A DNA stretch of 64,000 nucleotides from Reticulitermes speratus. Lineage: Eukaryota; Arthropoda; Insecta; Blattodea; Rhinotermitidae. Under the pieces are notes generated by a model. It was not told the DNA's origin and did no database searches. It saw nothing but the letters and a program-made list of their open reading frames with translations. Of the stretch, positions 55,925 to 64,000 are shown one piece after another. Both the position numbers and the translations under genes were made by a program. Positions within the stretch are counted from its first letter, which is position 1. Each line of letters opens with the position of its first letter. Location of the stretch: positions 4,794,558 to 4,858,557 of the forward strand of contig JAJKFL010000237.1 in NCBI GenBank assembly GCA_021186555.1, in the 5' to 3' direction.

Positions 55925-56610
55925 TGAAGACAGGACTGAATTATATCCATGATCTTTAACGTGTTGTTCAATGAAGACAGGACTTAATTATATCCATGAT
56001 CTTTAACGTGTTGTTCAATGAAGACAGGACTGAATTATATCCATGATCTTTAACGTGTTGTTCAATGAAGACAGGACTGAATTATATCCATGATCTTTAA
56101 CGTGTTGTCCAATGAAGACAGGACTGAATTATATCCATGATCTTTAACGTGTTGTTCAATGAAGACAGGACTGAATTATATCCATGATCTTCAACGCGTT
56201 GTTCAATGAAGACAGGACTGAATTATATCCATGATCTTCAACGCGTTGTTCAATGAAGACAGGACTGAATTATATCCATGATCTGTAACGTGTTGTTCAA
56301 TGAAGACAGGACTGAATTATATCCATGATCTTTAAAGTGTTGTTCAATGAAAACAGGACTGAATTATATCCATGATCTTTAACGTTGTTCAATGAAGACA
56401 GGACTGAATTATATCCATGATTTAACGCTGTTCAATGAAGACAGGACTGAATTATATCCATGATAATTTAACGTGCTGTTCAATGAAGACAAGGACTGAA
56501 TATATATCCATGATCTTTAACGTGCTGTTCAATGAAGACAGGACTGAATTATATCCAGTATCTTTAACGTGTCGTCTAGTGAAGACAGGACTGAATGCAT
56601 CTAGCATCTT
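55925..56610. repeat. 47-bp minisatellite, about 14-15 units
   Basis: Units read tgaagacaggactgaattat, atccatgatctttaacgtgt, tgttcaa. Units near the right end are diverged and partly shortened; those on the left are nearly identical. Confidence 0.97.
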
Positions 56611-57438
56611 AATAGATAAAATGAAATAGAAATGTTTTACAGTGTTGACCCAAAATGCTCCGCCCGCTTTTGCCAGTTGTGCCGCGAGGCATTGAATGGA
56701 AGAACGATTGTACATGCAATCAGATGGGCAAATTAAAATTGTATACACGCACGCTTATACACAGAGTTAATAAGGGGGGCGGGGGTTCGGTGAAGTGTGT
56801 TGATGGGCACGCATATAAAGTTCGGAAAGCACTGCATTTTCGTAAGGTAACTGGATAGGTATTTGCACAAGAACTTAGTTACGTATCTGTTTTATGATAA
56901 TCTAATTTTTACAATAAATTATATTATTTAAATATAAGTTGTGTTATAAATGTAAGTTGTGTTCTAATTGTCATGAGGCACGAAAAGACAAAGACTGTCT
57001 CAACTGTATCGCGACACCGAACGTTTGTGAACCTCTGACATAGGAGGACGGAATAAAAAAAAAACGTATCGAAGGAACTGTTACGTCACCAACTCAGGCG
57101 AAATTGAAGAACGTGTAACATACTTTTTCTTGAGCTTCGTACAGAGAAAAGCTTTTATCTTGTCTTGTGTTAGCAGGCCCGGTGTTGGGAATGCAGGAAC
57201 GGAGAGATTGTCTGTATTTGGTTTTTAGTTGTATGTTATTTGTACAAGGACCCGTTAGTTACTGCTTGAAGTGTGCTAATGAGTGTGTCCCATATAAGCT
57301 GTCCTTAGATCTATTTTTAGGCCTCCTCAGTGATATTTTCCCTTCAGGATTTCCAACCAAAATTTTATGTTTGTCGTATCGTGCCGCATTATCCTTCTTC
57401 ATTCGACCACTGTAATATTATTTCGTCAGTTGCACAGA
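56611..57438. other. unassigned
   Basis: AT-rich. No supported feature. Confidence 0.35.
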
Positions 57439-57868
57439 TCTTGGAGCTCCTCATGATCTTGGAGCTCCTCATGATCTGGAGCTCCTCATGATCTTGGAGC
57501 TCTTCATGATCTTGGAGCTCCTCATGATCTTGGAGCTCCTCATGATCTTGAGCTCTTCATGATCTTGGAGCTCTTCATGATCTTGGAGCTCTCATGATCT
57601 TGGAGCTCTTCATGATCTTGGAGCTCTTCATGATCTTGGAGCTCCTCATGATCTTGGAGCTCCTCATGATCTTGGAGCTCTTCATGATCTTGGAGCTCTT
57701 CATGATCTTGGAGCTCCTCATGATCTTGGAGCTCCTCATGATCTTGGAGCTCCTCATGATCTTGGAGCTCCTCATGATCTTGGAGCTCTTCATGATCTTG
57801 GAGCTCTTCATGATCTTGGAGCTCCTCATGATCTTGGAGCTCCTCATGATCTTGGAGCTCTTCATGAT
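57439..57868. repeat. 18-bp minisatellite, about 24 units
   Basis: Units read cttggagctcctcatgat, with C/T alternation at one position (ctcctc or ctcttc) and a few one-base losses near the left. The period of six codons leaves open frames: (DHEELQ)n on the - strand and (MILELx)n on the + strand. No start context, splice site or conserved neighbour supports translation. Confidence 0.95.
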
Positions 57869-57894
57869 ATTTCTTCTTTATTGTCCTCATTGTC

Positions 57895-58020
57895 TCCGCG
57901 CCCAGTTACCATACACCGCCAGCCCCACTGTCCACTGGTTGGCACTCCTGTTTCGTATCCAGGGGGTTCAGGGTTCGGATATCGGCCCGGAAACCTTCCA
58001 TCTTGAATGAGGATTTTTTT
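57895..58020 (+). mobile_element. possible further tRNA-like SINE fragment
   Basis: ccactggttggcactcctg resembles an A box and gggttcggatatc a B box, spaced as in tRNA-derived SINEs, followed by a T-rich end. Only one copy is seen here. Confidence 0.3.
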
Positions 58021-58133
58021 TTTAGTTTACCGCAGTACTTACAGTAAGTACCGTGATACTATTTTAAATCAGGCCACTGTCTAATTCCCAAACCATAATT
58101 CACTAATCAACCACTGGACCAGGGGCGGCTCAT

Positions 58134-58722
58134 CCATAGGGGCTGTAGGGCTGCAGCCCTCCCAGAAATTTTGAGAATAATCAAACTAAATATCTGAATA
58201 AAAGTTTTCATTAAATCATCATAAATTCAAATACTTGCGACGGAGTCTTAAGCGCTGTGGAGAACAGAAAAGCTAGCGGGCTGTGCCCTACCCAGACGTT
58301 GCGCGCTGGCATCAGCACAGCTAGGGCGAGTAGTGTGAGAGAGACAGCGAGCTAGGTCGGTAGTCGGCTGCAGTCAGTGCAGTCAGCCCAGACAGTGTTT
58401 CAAGGAGGATTCCCTGTTTCTGTTTACCGTCTCTAACGTCTCAAAATCTGGCATTTTGATTACCATTTTTATCTAGCTGTTGTCAAAGCCACATTTGCGA
58501 ATGTTTTAATTTTTACAGCTTCAATTTCAAGATGAACATGAACAACAACAGTGTGAAGTACTTACAGGGCAGCAATTTTTTGCAACTAACTCTCACCGAG
58601 AAGACTGATATTAGACAGAAGTTAAATAAATAAAATGGAAAATTAAATTCAGCAGTTTGATGAATCCTATAATAATCTCAGCCCCTGCCTTACCCTAAGA
58701 AGGTCCCACGAACCGCCACTGG
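58134..58722. mobile_element. hAT-like MITE, about 590 bp
   Basis: Ends caggggcggctcat and cgaaccgccactg are imperfect inverted repeats; the subterminal cagccctccc is shared with 24918-25322. Flanks do not show a clear duplication. The interior has no transposase. Confidence 0.55.
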
Positions 58723-59121
58723 TACGGGCCATTCTTGGAATTATACTGACAAGGGCAAAACAGATATACTCGGATATAAAACTATCCCAGTGCAACTCTG
58801 TCTCACACAAATCCCACATGGACCAACCCACCCGAGCCACTGAACGGTCTAAGTACAATTTCACATATTTTTTTGGTGATATCTGCCTATGACAGACGGT
58901 GTTTGAGACAGAAATGCTACAATAAAAATACCGTACGAGAAATTTCACAAACTGCACGCCCGCCTTTAGAGTCTGAATTTCATAAACAGTGTAGAACAGC
59001 CTTTTATTGCACTGGGGGCCCTTTGAAAATCTCCAAAGTCTGAGCTGGTGTGCATAGTTAAATAAATCTGTGTGATTGACCCGGATTTCTTGCGTGCGTT
59101 GTTTTGAGGTGAGAGATGATA
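58723..59121. other. unassigned
   Basis: No supported feature. Confidence 0.35.
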
Positions 59122-59437
59122 TATTCATTCTGTAGTCTGTCTTACGACAGGTCCGTAGCCTCTTCATTCTGTAGTCTGTCTTACGACAGGTCCGTAGCCT
59201 CTTCATTCTGTAGTCTGTCTTACGACAGGTCCGTACCCTCTTCATTCTGTAGTCTGTCTTACGACAGGTCCGTACCCTCTTCATTCTGTAGTCTGTCTTA
59301 CGACAGGTCCGTACCCTCTTCATTCTGTAGTCTGTCTTACGACAGGTCCGTACCCTCTTCATTCTGTAGTCTGTCTTACGACAGGTCCGTAGCCTCTTCA
59401 TTCTGTAGTCTGTGTTACGACAGGTCCGTAGCCTCTT
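59122..59437. repeat. 39-bp minisatellite made from a LINE 3' end, 8 units
   Basis: Eight units of tcttcattctgtagtctgtc plus ttacgacaggtccgtagcc. The reverse complement of one unit (gaggctacggacctgtcgta) is exactly the last coding stretch of LINE-C, as at about 27672-27692. The array continues directly into the LINE copy at 59438-59560. The unit alternates gtagcc and gtaccc. Confidence 0.95.
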
Positions 59438-59560
59438 CCAAAGCGAGTTCTCCACATGGTGCGATCTAGTACTTCCTCTTTCAATTTCCAGTATCTTCTC
59501 TTTTCCTTAAGGTCATCTAGTAGCTGCTTACGCCTTCTTCCTCGTCTTCCCGTCAACCAA
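59438..59560 (-). mobile_element. LINE-C 3' end on the - strand
   Basis: The - strand reads a worn RGRRRKQL-like stretch, then a block of small residues, then LDRTMWRTRFG just before the array. It matches the C-terminus of LINE-C at 27355-27700. Its own 3' end is what was multiplied in the neighbouring array. Confidence 0.8.
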
Positions 59561-60084
59561 AAATTACAATATTTCAGTGTGGAATTTTTGTCTGCTGCAG
59601 AGGTCGGGGAAATTCTTTGGGTGTTTGGGCAAGTAGGGGAAGTTTGTAACTGATAGTGGCTGCTATGTGCCTGTATCGAAATGAGAATCGAAATAATTAC
59701 AATAGGAATAACTTTGCACTTTCTTTCTCACATTAAGATTTTTCCCTGCTGTGTCCACTACCCACAGGACAGTCTGCTGTGTTTAATCTACGCTATTTTA
59801 TGGGAAGCAGGTGGCACATTTGAAGTTAAAATGCGATAGTGGCTGATCGGAAGGGTTATTCCAGGCAATGTGCCAAAGGACCTATAAGTAGCGATTGACT
59901 GATTATTGATTGGATTGATTTGTGGGTGTTAGTTAGTAGCAGTTAGTAGTGTAGTTTAGTTAGCTGTTAATTGTTTCAATTTTCAGCCCCAGTGGTTTGT
60001 TGACGCTGCAAAAGGGATGAATAATTTATTGAACCCCCTCAGTCGCCGTCATGCCAAAGATAGAATGGCTGTCGCGTATTCACA
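59561..60084. other. unassigned
   Basis: Only short direct repeats (gttagtagcagttagtagtg at about 59930) are seen. Confidence 0.35.
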
Positions 60085-60755
60085 TCTCGTCACTAATTCC
60101 AGCTTTCTTTGCTGGTAACACATCAGCGCCATGGCTCATGTCATACTCGTCACTAATTCCAGCTTTCTTTTGCTGGTAACACATCAGCACCATGGCTCAT
60201 GTCATATCTCGCCACTAATTCCAGCTTTCTTTTGCTGGTAACACATCAACACCATGGCTCATGTCATATCTCGCCACTAATTCCAGCTTTCTTATGGTGG
60301 TAACACATCAGCACCATGGCTCATGTCATATCTCGCCACTAATTCCAGCTTTCTTTTGCTGGTAACACATCAGCACCATGGCTCATGTCATATCTCGCCA
60401 CTAATTCCAGCTTTCTTATGCTGGTAACACATCAGCACCATGGCTCATGTCATATGTCGCCACCAATTCCAGCTTTCTTATGCTGGTAACACATCAGCAC
60501 CATGGCTCATGTCGTATGTCGCCACCAATTCCAGCTTTCTTATGGTGGTAACACGTCAGTACCATGGCTCATGTCATATCTCGCCACCAATTCCAACTTT
60601 CTTATGGTGGAACACATCAGCACCATGGCTCATATATCTCGCCACCAATTCCAACTTTCTTATGGTGGTAACACACTAGCACCATGGCTCATGTCATATC
60701 TCGCGACCAATTCCAACTTTCTTATGGTGGTAACACATCAGCATCGTGCTGATTT
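60085..60755. repeat. 61-bp minisatellite, 11 units
   Basis: Units read tctcgccactaattccagct, ttcttatggtggtaacacat, cagcaccatggctcatgtca. Units differ by substitutions (gctggtaac or ggtggtaac) and a few small deletions. Confidence 0.97.
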
Positions 60756-61620
60756 GACAGTCGGACTGCTGTCGTTGATTCCTTTATTGCAGGGAGTAGG
60801 TTAAGTTTTAGAGTGAATATGTGTCGAACCTGAATGTAATAACCAGATTAGGAGTGACGCACCCTTGTACTTAGAAGGGATGATGTAGACCTTACAGATT
60901 AACCCCCTTCTTCCCCTACACTGTACTGTCTGGTGTAGCAACTTCATCCTGACAAAAGTAATTTTAAAATACAATTAGTGATCAAGGGACCGTGATATGT
61001 GATGTTATGCAGTAGGGGGCCCTGTTTGTTGAGATATTAATATCCTCATACCCCATATACAATTTTGGATTGTGTACTATGAAGGGGTGGTGGGAATGCG
61101 TCGCATGTCCCAGGAATAAGTTTTCTGATCCTTAATTGTATCCTCCCTCTTGGACGGTGTTGGCTCGGTCAGTAAGGAGGCGGGTTTCGAATCCAGAGTC
61201 CTCAATTTCACACAGAGATTTGTGAATTATTCAGGTAATGTACTTCAAAAACTGTAATACATAAAACCAACAATGTATATATAACCCCAGCTACCTACAA
61301 AATATAATCATCATCCAATCAGTATTTCACCTGAATACCACACCTTATCTAAAAACTGCGTGCGATAAACAATCCTCAACTTAGCTCCGTTCATCATATT
61401 AGCTCTTCATCTATCAGCAGTTACTTTGAGTACAACGGTTCAAATGTCAACAGATTGCTCAGAAGAAAATTCTCTTATCTGCTTTCTACAAAGACTGCAA
61501 TATGACCGACGTCTATTTACACCCTACTTTTCTGTATATAGTGGTTAATTGTAAAATTAAATCTCTTTTAAATTCAAACAACTTGTAATGCAGTCATTCT
61601 TCTTAGTATATCTTAATATA
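60756..61620. other. unassigned, one tRNA-like patch
   Basis: At 61155-61205 ttggctcggtcagtaagg and gggtttcgaatcc resemble A and B boxes. The rest shows nothing. Confidence 0.3.
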
Positions 61621-61887
61621 GCCGATCCCAGTGGCCGCGCGGTCTAAAGCGTGGGTCTGCGGTCGCTCGCTTGCTGGGATTGCGGGTTCGAATCCCACCG
61701 GGGGACATGGATGTCTGTCTCTTGTGATTGTTGTGTGTTGTCAGGTAGAAGTCTCTGCGACGGGCTGGTCACTCGTCCAGAGGAGTCCTACCGAGTGTGG
61801 TGTGTCTAAAGTGTGATCGTGAAGCTTCGATAATGTGGAGGTCCTGGCTCACTAGGGGCTGTTGCGCCATTGGGGGAAAAAATTATA
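61621..61887 (+). mobile_element. SINE1 copy, full length
   Basis: Head gccgatcccagtggccgcgc, A box tggccgcgcggtctaaagcg, B box gggttcgaatccc, body gttgtgtgttgtcaggtaga and ctcgtccagaggagtcc, end ggggctgttgcgccattg and A-rich tail. Confidence 0.93.
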
Positions 61888-61895
61888 TATATGTA

Positions 61896-61934
61896 TTACC
61901 TGACGATGGCTTATTTCTGTCGAAACATGTAATA
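61896..61934 (+). ncRNA. hammerhead-like ribozyme motif
   Basis: ttacCTGACGA (core 61900-61906), T, helix II ggc...gtc (weak), GAAAC, atgtaata. N7 is C here. ACATGT palindrome and GTA triplet kept. Helix I is poor. Confidence 0.5.
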
Positions 61935-62055
61935 AAATTTCCCATATATACAATAACCATCATTAGTTGTTAACCTTGATTTTAGGCTTCCGCCGCGATG
62001 TTGATGTAATCAGTGGTCTTTTGGGTAATTACACGACGTCGTGTGGTAATTATTT

Positions 62056-62096
62056 ACCGACGTTTCGGGACAACGTGTCGGTCCCATCTTCACGGG
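62056..62096 (-). ncRNA. degenerate hammerhead-like motif
   Basis: - strand: cGTGAAGA, T, gggac...gtccc, GAAAC, gtcggt. Helix II is perfect and GTC is kept. The first core base is G, so activity is doubtful. Confidence 0.45.
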
Positions 62097-62152
62097 TCGA
62101 GATTCCTTCTTGGAATCTCTTCACGGGTCGAGATTCCTTCTTGGAATCTCGA

Positions 62153-62195
62153 CCCGTGAAGATGGGACCGACACGTTGTCCCGAAACGTCGGTAA
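62153..62195 (+). ncRNA. degenerate hammerhead-like motif
   Basis: cGTGAAGA (62156-62162), T, helix II gggac...gtccc, GAAAC (62183), gtcggtaa. It mirrors 62056-62096. Confidence 0.45.
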
Positions 62196-62255
62196 ATAAT
62201 TACCACACGACGCCGTGTAATTACCCAAAAGACCACAGATTACATAATTAGTTGT

Positions 62256-62803
62256 GATGTGTGGTCTTTTTATTTATTATTATTATCATTATTATTACTG
62301 TCATGTGACAACGGTGTGAGTCAAATGAAGGTTCTCGTCTTCATTGGACTTAAGGGCTGTCGGAATGTGAAGCTATGGGCTCGTATCTAGTGGGGGTTAA
62401 GAATGCGTGAAGGTTTACCGAACGCCTCTCGATGTGATGTGATGTGATGTCTAGCTACCTCTATTCTTGACTGCTTGGGGAAGGTGGGTATAAAGTTTGA
62501 CGGGGTTTGTCGTAAAAGCGAGCGTAAAAAATGGGTCTAACTTGACATCTAAGTCAGGATAAAGAATAGGAAGAATTGAGTCATGCAGTCTATGACACCC
62601 TCTCGTTCTGATTGCCCTTTTATAGTTTCTTTTTCCTGTCCTTTGGGTGCTGAATTTACTTTTGGCAACTCATGAACCCGTCGAAGGGTGAGTGTCATCT
62701 AAATGATAGTAAGGAGATCAATTCCAGTGTCACAGAAAACACTGTCTCATTTACCAAGACCAGCTGGTTAATGATGTTTAGGGAAGTAATAGCTGTTTAT
62801 TCA
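62256..62803. other. unassigned
   Basis: Short gatgt repeats at about 62430-62452. No gene is supported. Confidence 0.35.
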
Positions 62804-62812
62804 GAGAATTAT

Positions 62813-63212
62813 TTTTTCCCCGTGGCGCAAAAGCCCCTAGTGGGCCAGGACTTGCTCATTATCGAGGCTTCACGATCACAGACACACCACAGTCGGTAGG
62901 ACTCCTCTTGACGAGTGATCAGCCCGTCGCAGAGACCTCTACCTGACAACACACAACACTCACAAGATACAGACATCCATGCCCCCGGTGGGATTTTTTT
63001 TTCCTGTCCGCTTTTTGACTTTGGTCCATTTTTGTACATTTTTTTTTAAATCCTTCCCTCCTTAATGCCACTTATGTGCCGTACTACTGTCCTTATACAT
63101 CAAACACAACACAAACATCCATGCCCCCCGGTGGGATTCGAACCCACAGTCCCAGCAAGCGAACGGCCGCAGACCCACGTCTTAGACCGCGCGGCCACTG
63201 GGATCGGCTTTT
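62813..63212 (-). mobile_element. chimeric SINE1/SINE1b, 400 bp, one TSD
   Basis: Read on the - strand: SINE1 head (gatcccagtggccgcgcggt, B box gggttcgaatccc), SINE1b body (catggatgtttgtgttgtgt ... aaaaatggaccaaag), a remnant of B-box-end text, then the ordinary SINE1 body and end (gggcttttgcgcc). A single duplication gagaattat at 62804-62812 and 63213-63221 shows that the whole composite moved as one unit. Confidence 0.88.
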
Positions 63213-63221
63213 GAGAATTAT

Positions 63222-63553
63222 ACGAAACGCAAATACGTTGTGTCATAAAAATAAAGCGTGTCTGAAGGTTAAATACACAGAGTTACAGAATGCTTGTGTT
63301 CGAACGGTTAGCGTTCTGTCTGGTACCGCGGACCCCTTACAAAGTCTCACGTATCCGTTGCCCCACTCCAGCAATACGACAACTCGTGGTGGCCTTCAAG
63401 AGTTCGAATAATTTTGATAAAGAAATATACTTAAACTCTTAAAACTCAACGTATTCGGTGTAAAAATTGATTACAAAAACCACGAATTTCCTTGCAGTGA
63501 TTACAATGAAACTAATGTTAGAAAAAAATTAACGAAAAAAAATTTGTTCTACT
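63222..63553. other. unassigned
   Basis: No supported feature. Confidence 0.35.
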
Positions 63554-63565
63554 GGGAATGATCTA

Positions 63566-63777
63566 ACTAACTCCATGTAGCAGAGTCCTCCTTGAGAAGC
63601 TAACAGGTCGTCAGCTAGTCAAGAAATTCCCCGCGTTTTATGGAACCCGAAGGTTCATTACCGCACTCACAAGAGCCCGCCACCTGTCCCTATCCTGAGC
63701 CATATCAATCCAGTCCATGCCCCCCTCATCCCACTTCTTGAAGATCCATTTTAATATTATCCTCCCAGGGAATGATC
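63566..63777 (-). mobile_element. LINE-A 3' end with 12-bp TSD
   Basis: Begins actaactccatgtagcagag and runs to attttaatattatcctccca, reverse of the LINE-A 3' end. The exact duplication gggaatgatcta is at 63554-63565 and 63778-63789. Confidence 0.93.
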
Positions 63778-63884
63778 TACGTGGTCTTAATTACCGTTGC
63801 AGATAAACGGATTATGTAAAAGATTCAAAACATTCAGGACATTGTTTTTGTTCTGGTAATACGAAGACAAACATAATCTCGAGG

Positions 63885-63923
63885 ACTCGTTGCGGTCCGC
63901 GGACCACACTTTGAGAACCAGTG
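63885..63923. mobile_element. worn hAT right end
   Basis: gcggtccgcggaccacactttgagaaccagtg resembles the right termini at 35910 and 26351. The left end is not found. Confidence 0.45.
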
Positions 63924-64000
63924 AACTAGAGTGACGTCTCACGTCATTGCGTAAAGCCACCTTCACAAACTGGTACATAAGGTAGCAATTCTCATCCCTC

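Larger units (their letters stand above)
61981..62246. mobile_element. PLE-like snapback element, 266 bp, with TSD
   Basis: The two arms (tttgggtaattacacgacgt and its complement) are almost perfect inverted copies, with a second small hairpin in the middle (gagattccttcttggaatct). The duplication attagttgt lies at 61972-61980 and 62247-62255. Each arm carries one hammerhead-like motif. Same family as 44005-44240. Confidence 0.85.

Noticed and set aside
57540-58010. Repeat proteins on either strand at the 18-bp array
   Set aside because: The openness is explained by the 18-bp period. No supporting signals for expression.
58667-59455. A 262-codon open frame on the - strand
   Set aside because: Its repeated half is the 39-bp array and the rest has no recognisable domain. 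It is an artefact of the period being a multiple of three.
61621-61705. True tRNA-Leu gene (and similar heads elsewhere)
   Set aside because: The A and B boxes are good but the acceptor stem does not close, the head runs into a shared SINE body, and the copies have TSDs. These are SINE heads.
62780-62818. Possible third ARID5 exon: the text after tttag reads EVIAVYSENYF, close to the EVIAVSEKV that follows in ARID5B
   Set aside because: Only about five residues match in a row, there is no pyrimidine tract before the AG, and the frame runs straight into a SINE after a dozen codons. Most likely chance.

Overview
This looks like a window from a large, AT-rich, repeat-loaded arthropod nuclear genome. 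A cockroach- or termite-like insect is my best guess (inference). Two host genes can be supported, both on the + strand. The first is the 3' end of a clip-type serine protease homolog, with exons at 1026-1189 and 3224-3421 and GDGGGP where an active enzyme has GDSGGP. The second is the 5' end of an ARID5-type chromatin gene, with coding exons at 13033-13053 and 13269-13526. Its next exon is not visible, so the rest of the window (about 50 kb) is probably its second intron plus whatever lies inside it. No bacterial-style operons, true tRNA genes, rRNA genes or CRISPR arrays were seen.

Almost everything else is mobile or tandem-repeat DNA. Five tRNA-derived SINE families are present. SINE1 has a tRNA-Leu-like head and is the commonest; SINE2 to SINE5 are less frequent. 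Several copies keep exact target-site duplications (TSDs). At least four LINE families are represented by 3' ends. Non-autonomous hAT elements are frequent, and six keep clear 8-bp TSDs. Tc1/mariner pieces include two decayed transposases, two MITE families and a pogo-like MITE. One decayed errantivirus-type LTR retrotransposon fossil runs from about 43.0 to 55.5 kb (gag-, RNase H-, integrase- and envelope-like parts) and is riddled with later insertions.

The most unusual layer is a set of at least 12 short motifs of the form CTGANGA, then a helix, then GAAAC. They lie inside small inverted-repeat elements with 14-15 bp TSDs. They match the core of the small hammerhead ribozyme variants known from Penelope-like retroelements. 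The one core base that varies freely between copies is position N7, and the bases after GAAA are often self-complementary, as expected for ribozymes that act as dimers.

The second striking layer is minisatellite birth. There are nine or more tandem arrays between 19 and 61 kb, with units of 18 to 67 bp. Two grew directly from the end of a transposon: the 5' terminus of a hAT MITE at 38.2-38.9 kb and the 3' end of a LINE at 59.1-59.4 kb. The largest is a 2.9-kb array of about 44 copies of a 67-bp unit, inside the span of the errantivirus fossil.

Layout: 0-4 kb protease homolog; 4-11 kb LINE, mariner and hAT pile-up; 11-12.9 kb nothing recognised; 12.9-13.5 kb ARID5 promoter and first exons; 13.5-43 kb TE-filled intron; 43-55.5 kb errantivirus fossil with nested PLE-like, SINE, LINE, MITE and satellite DNA; 55.5-64 kb minisatellites, SINEs and LINE ends.
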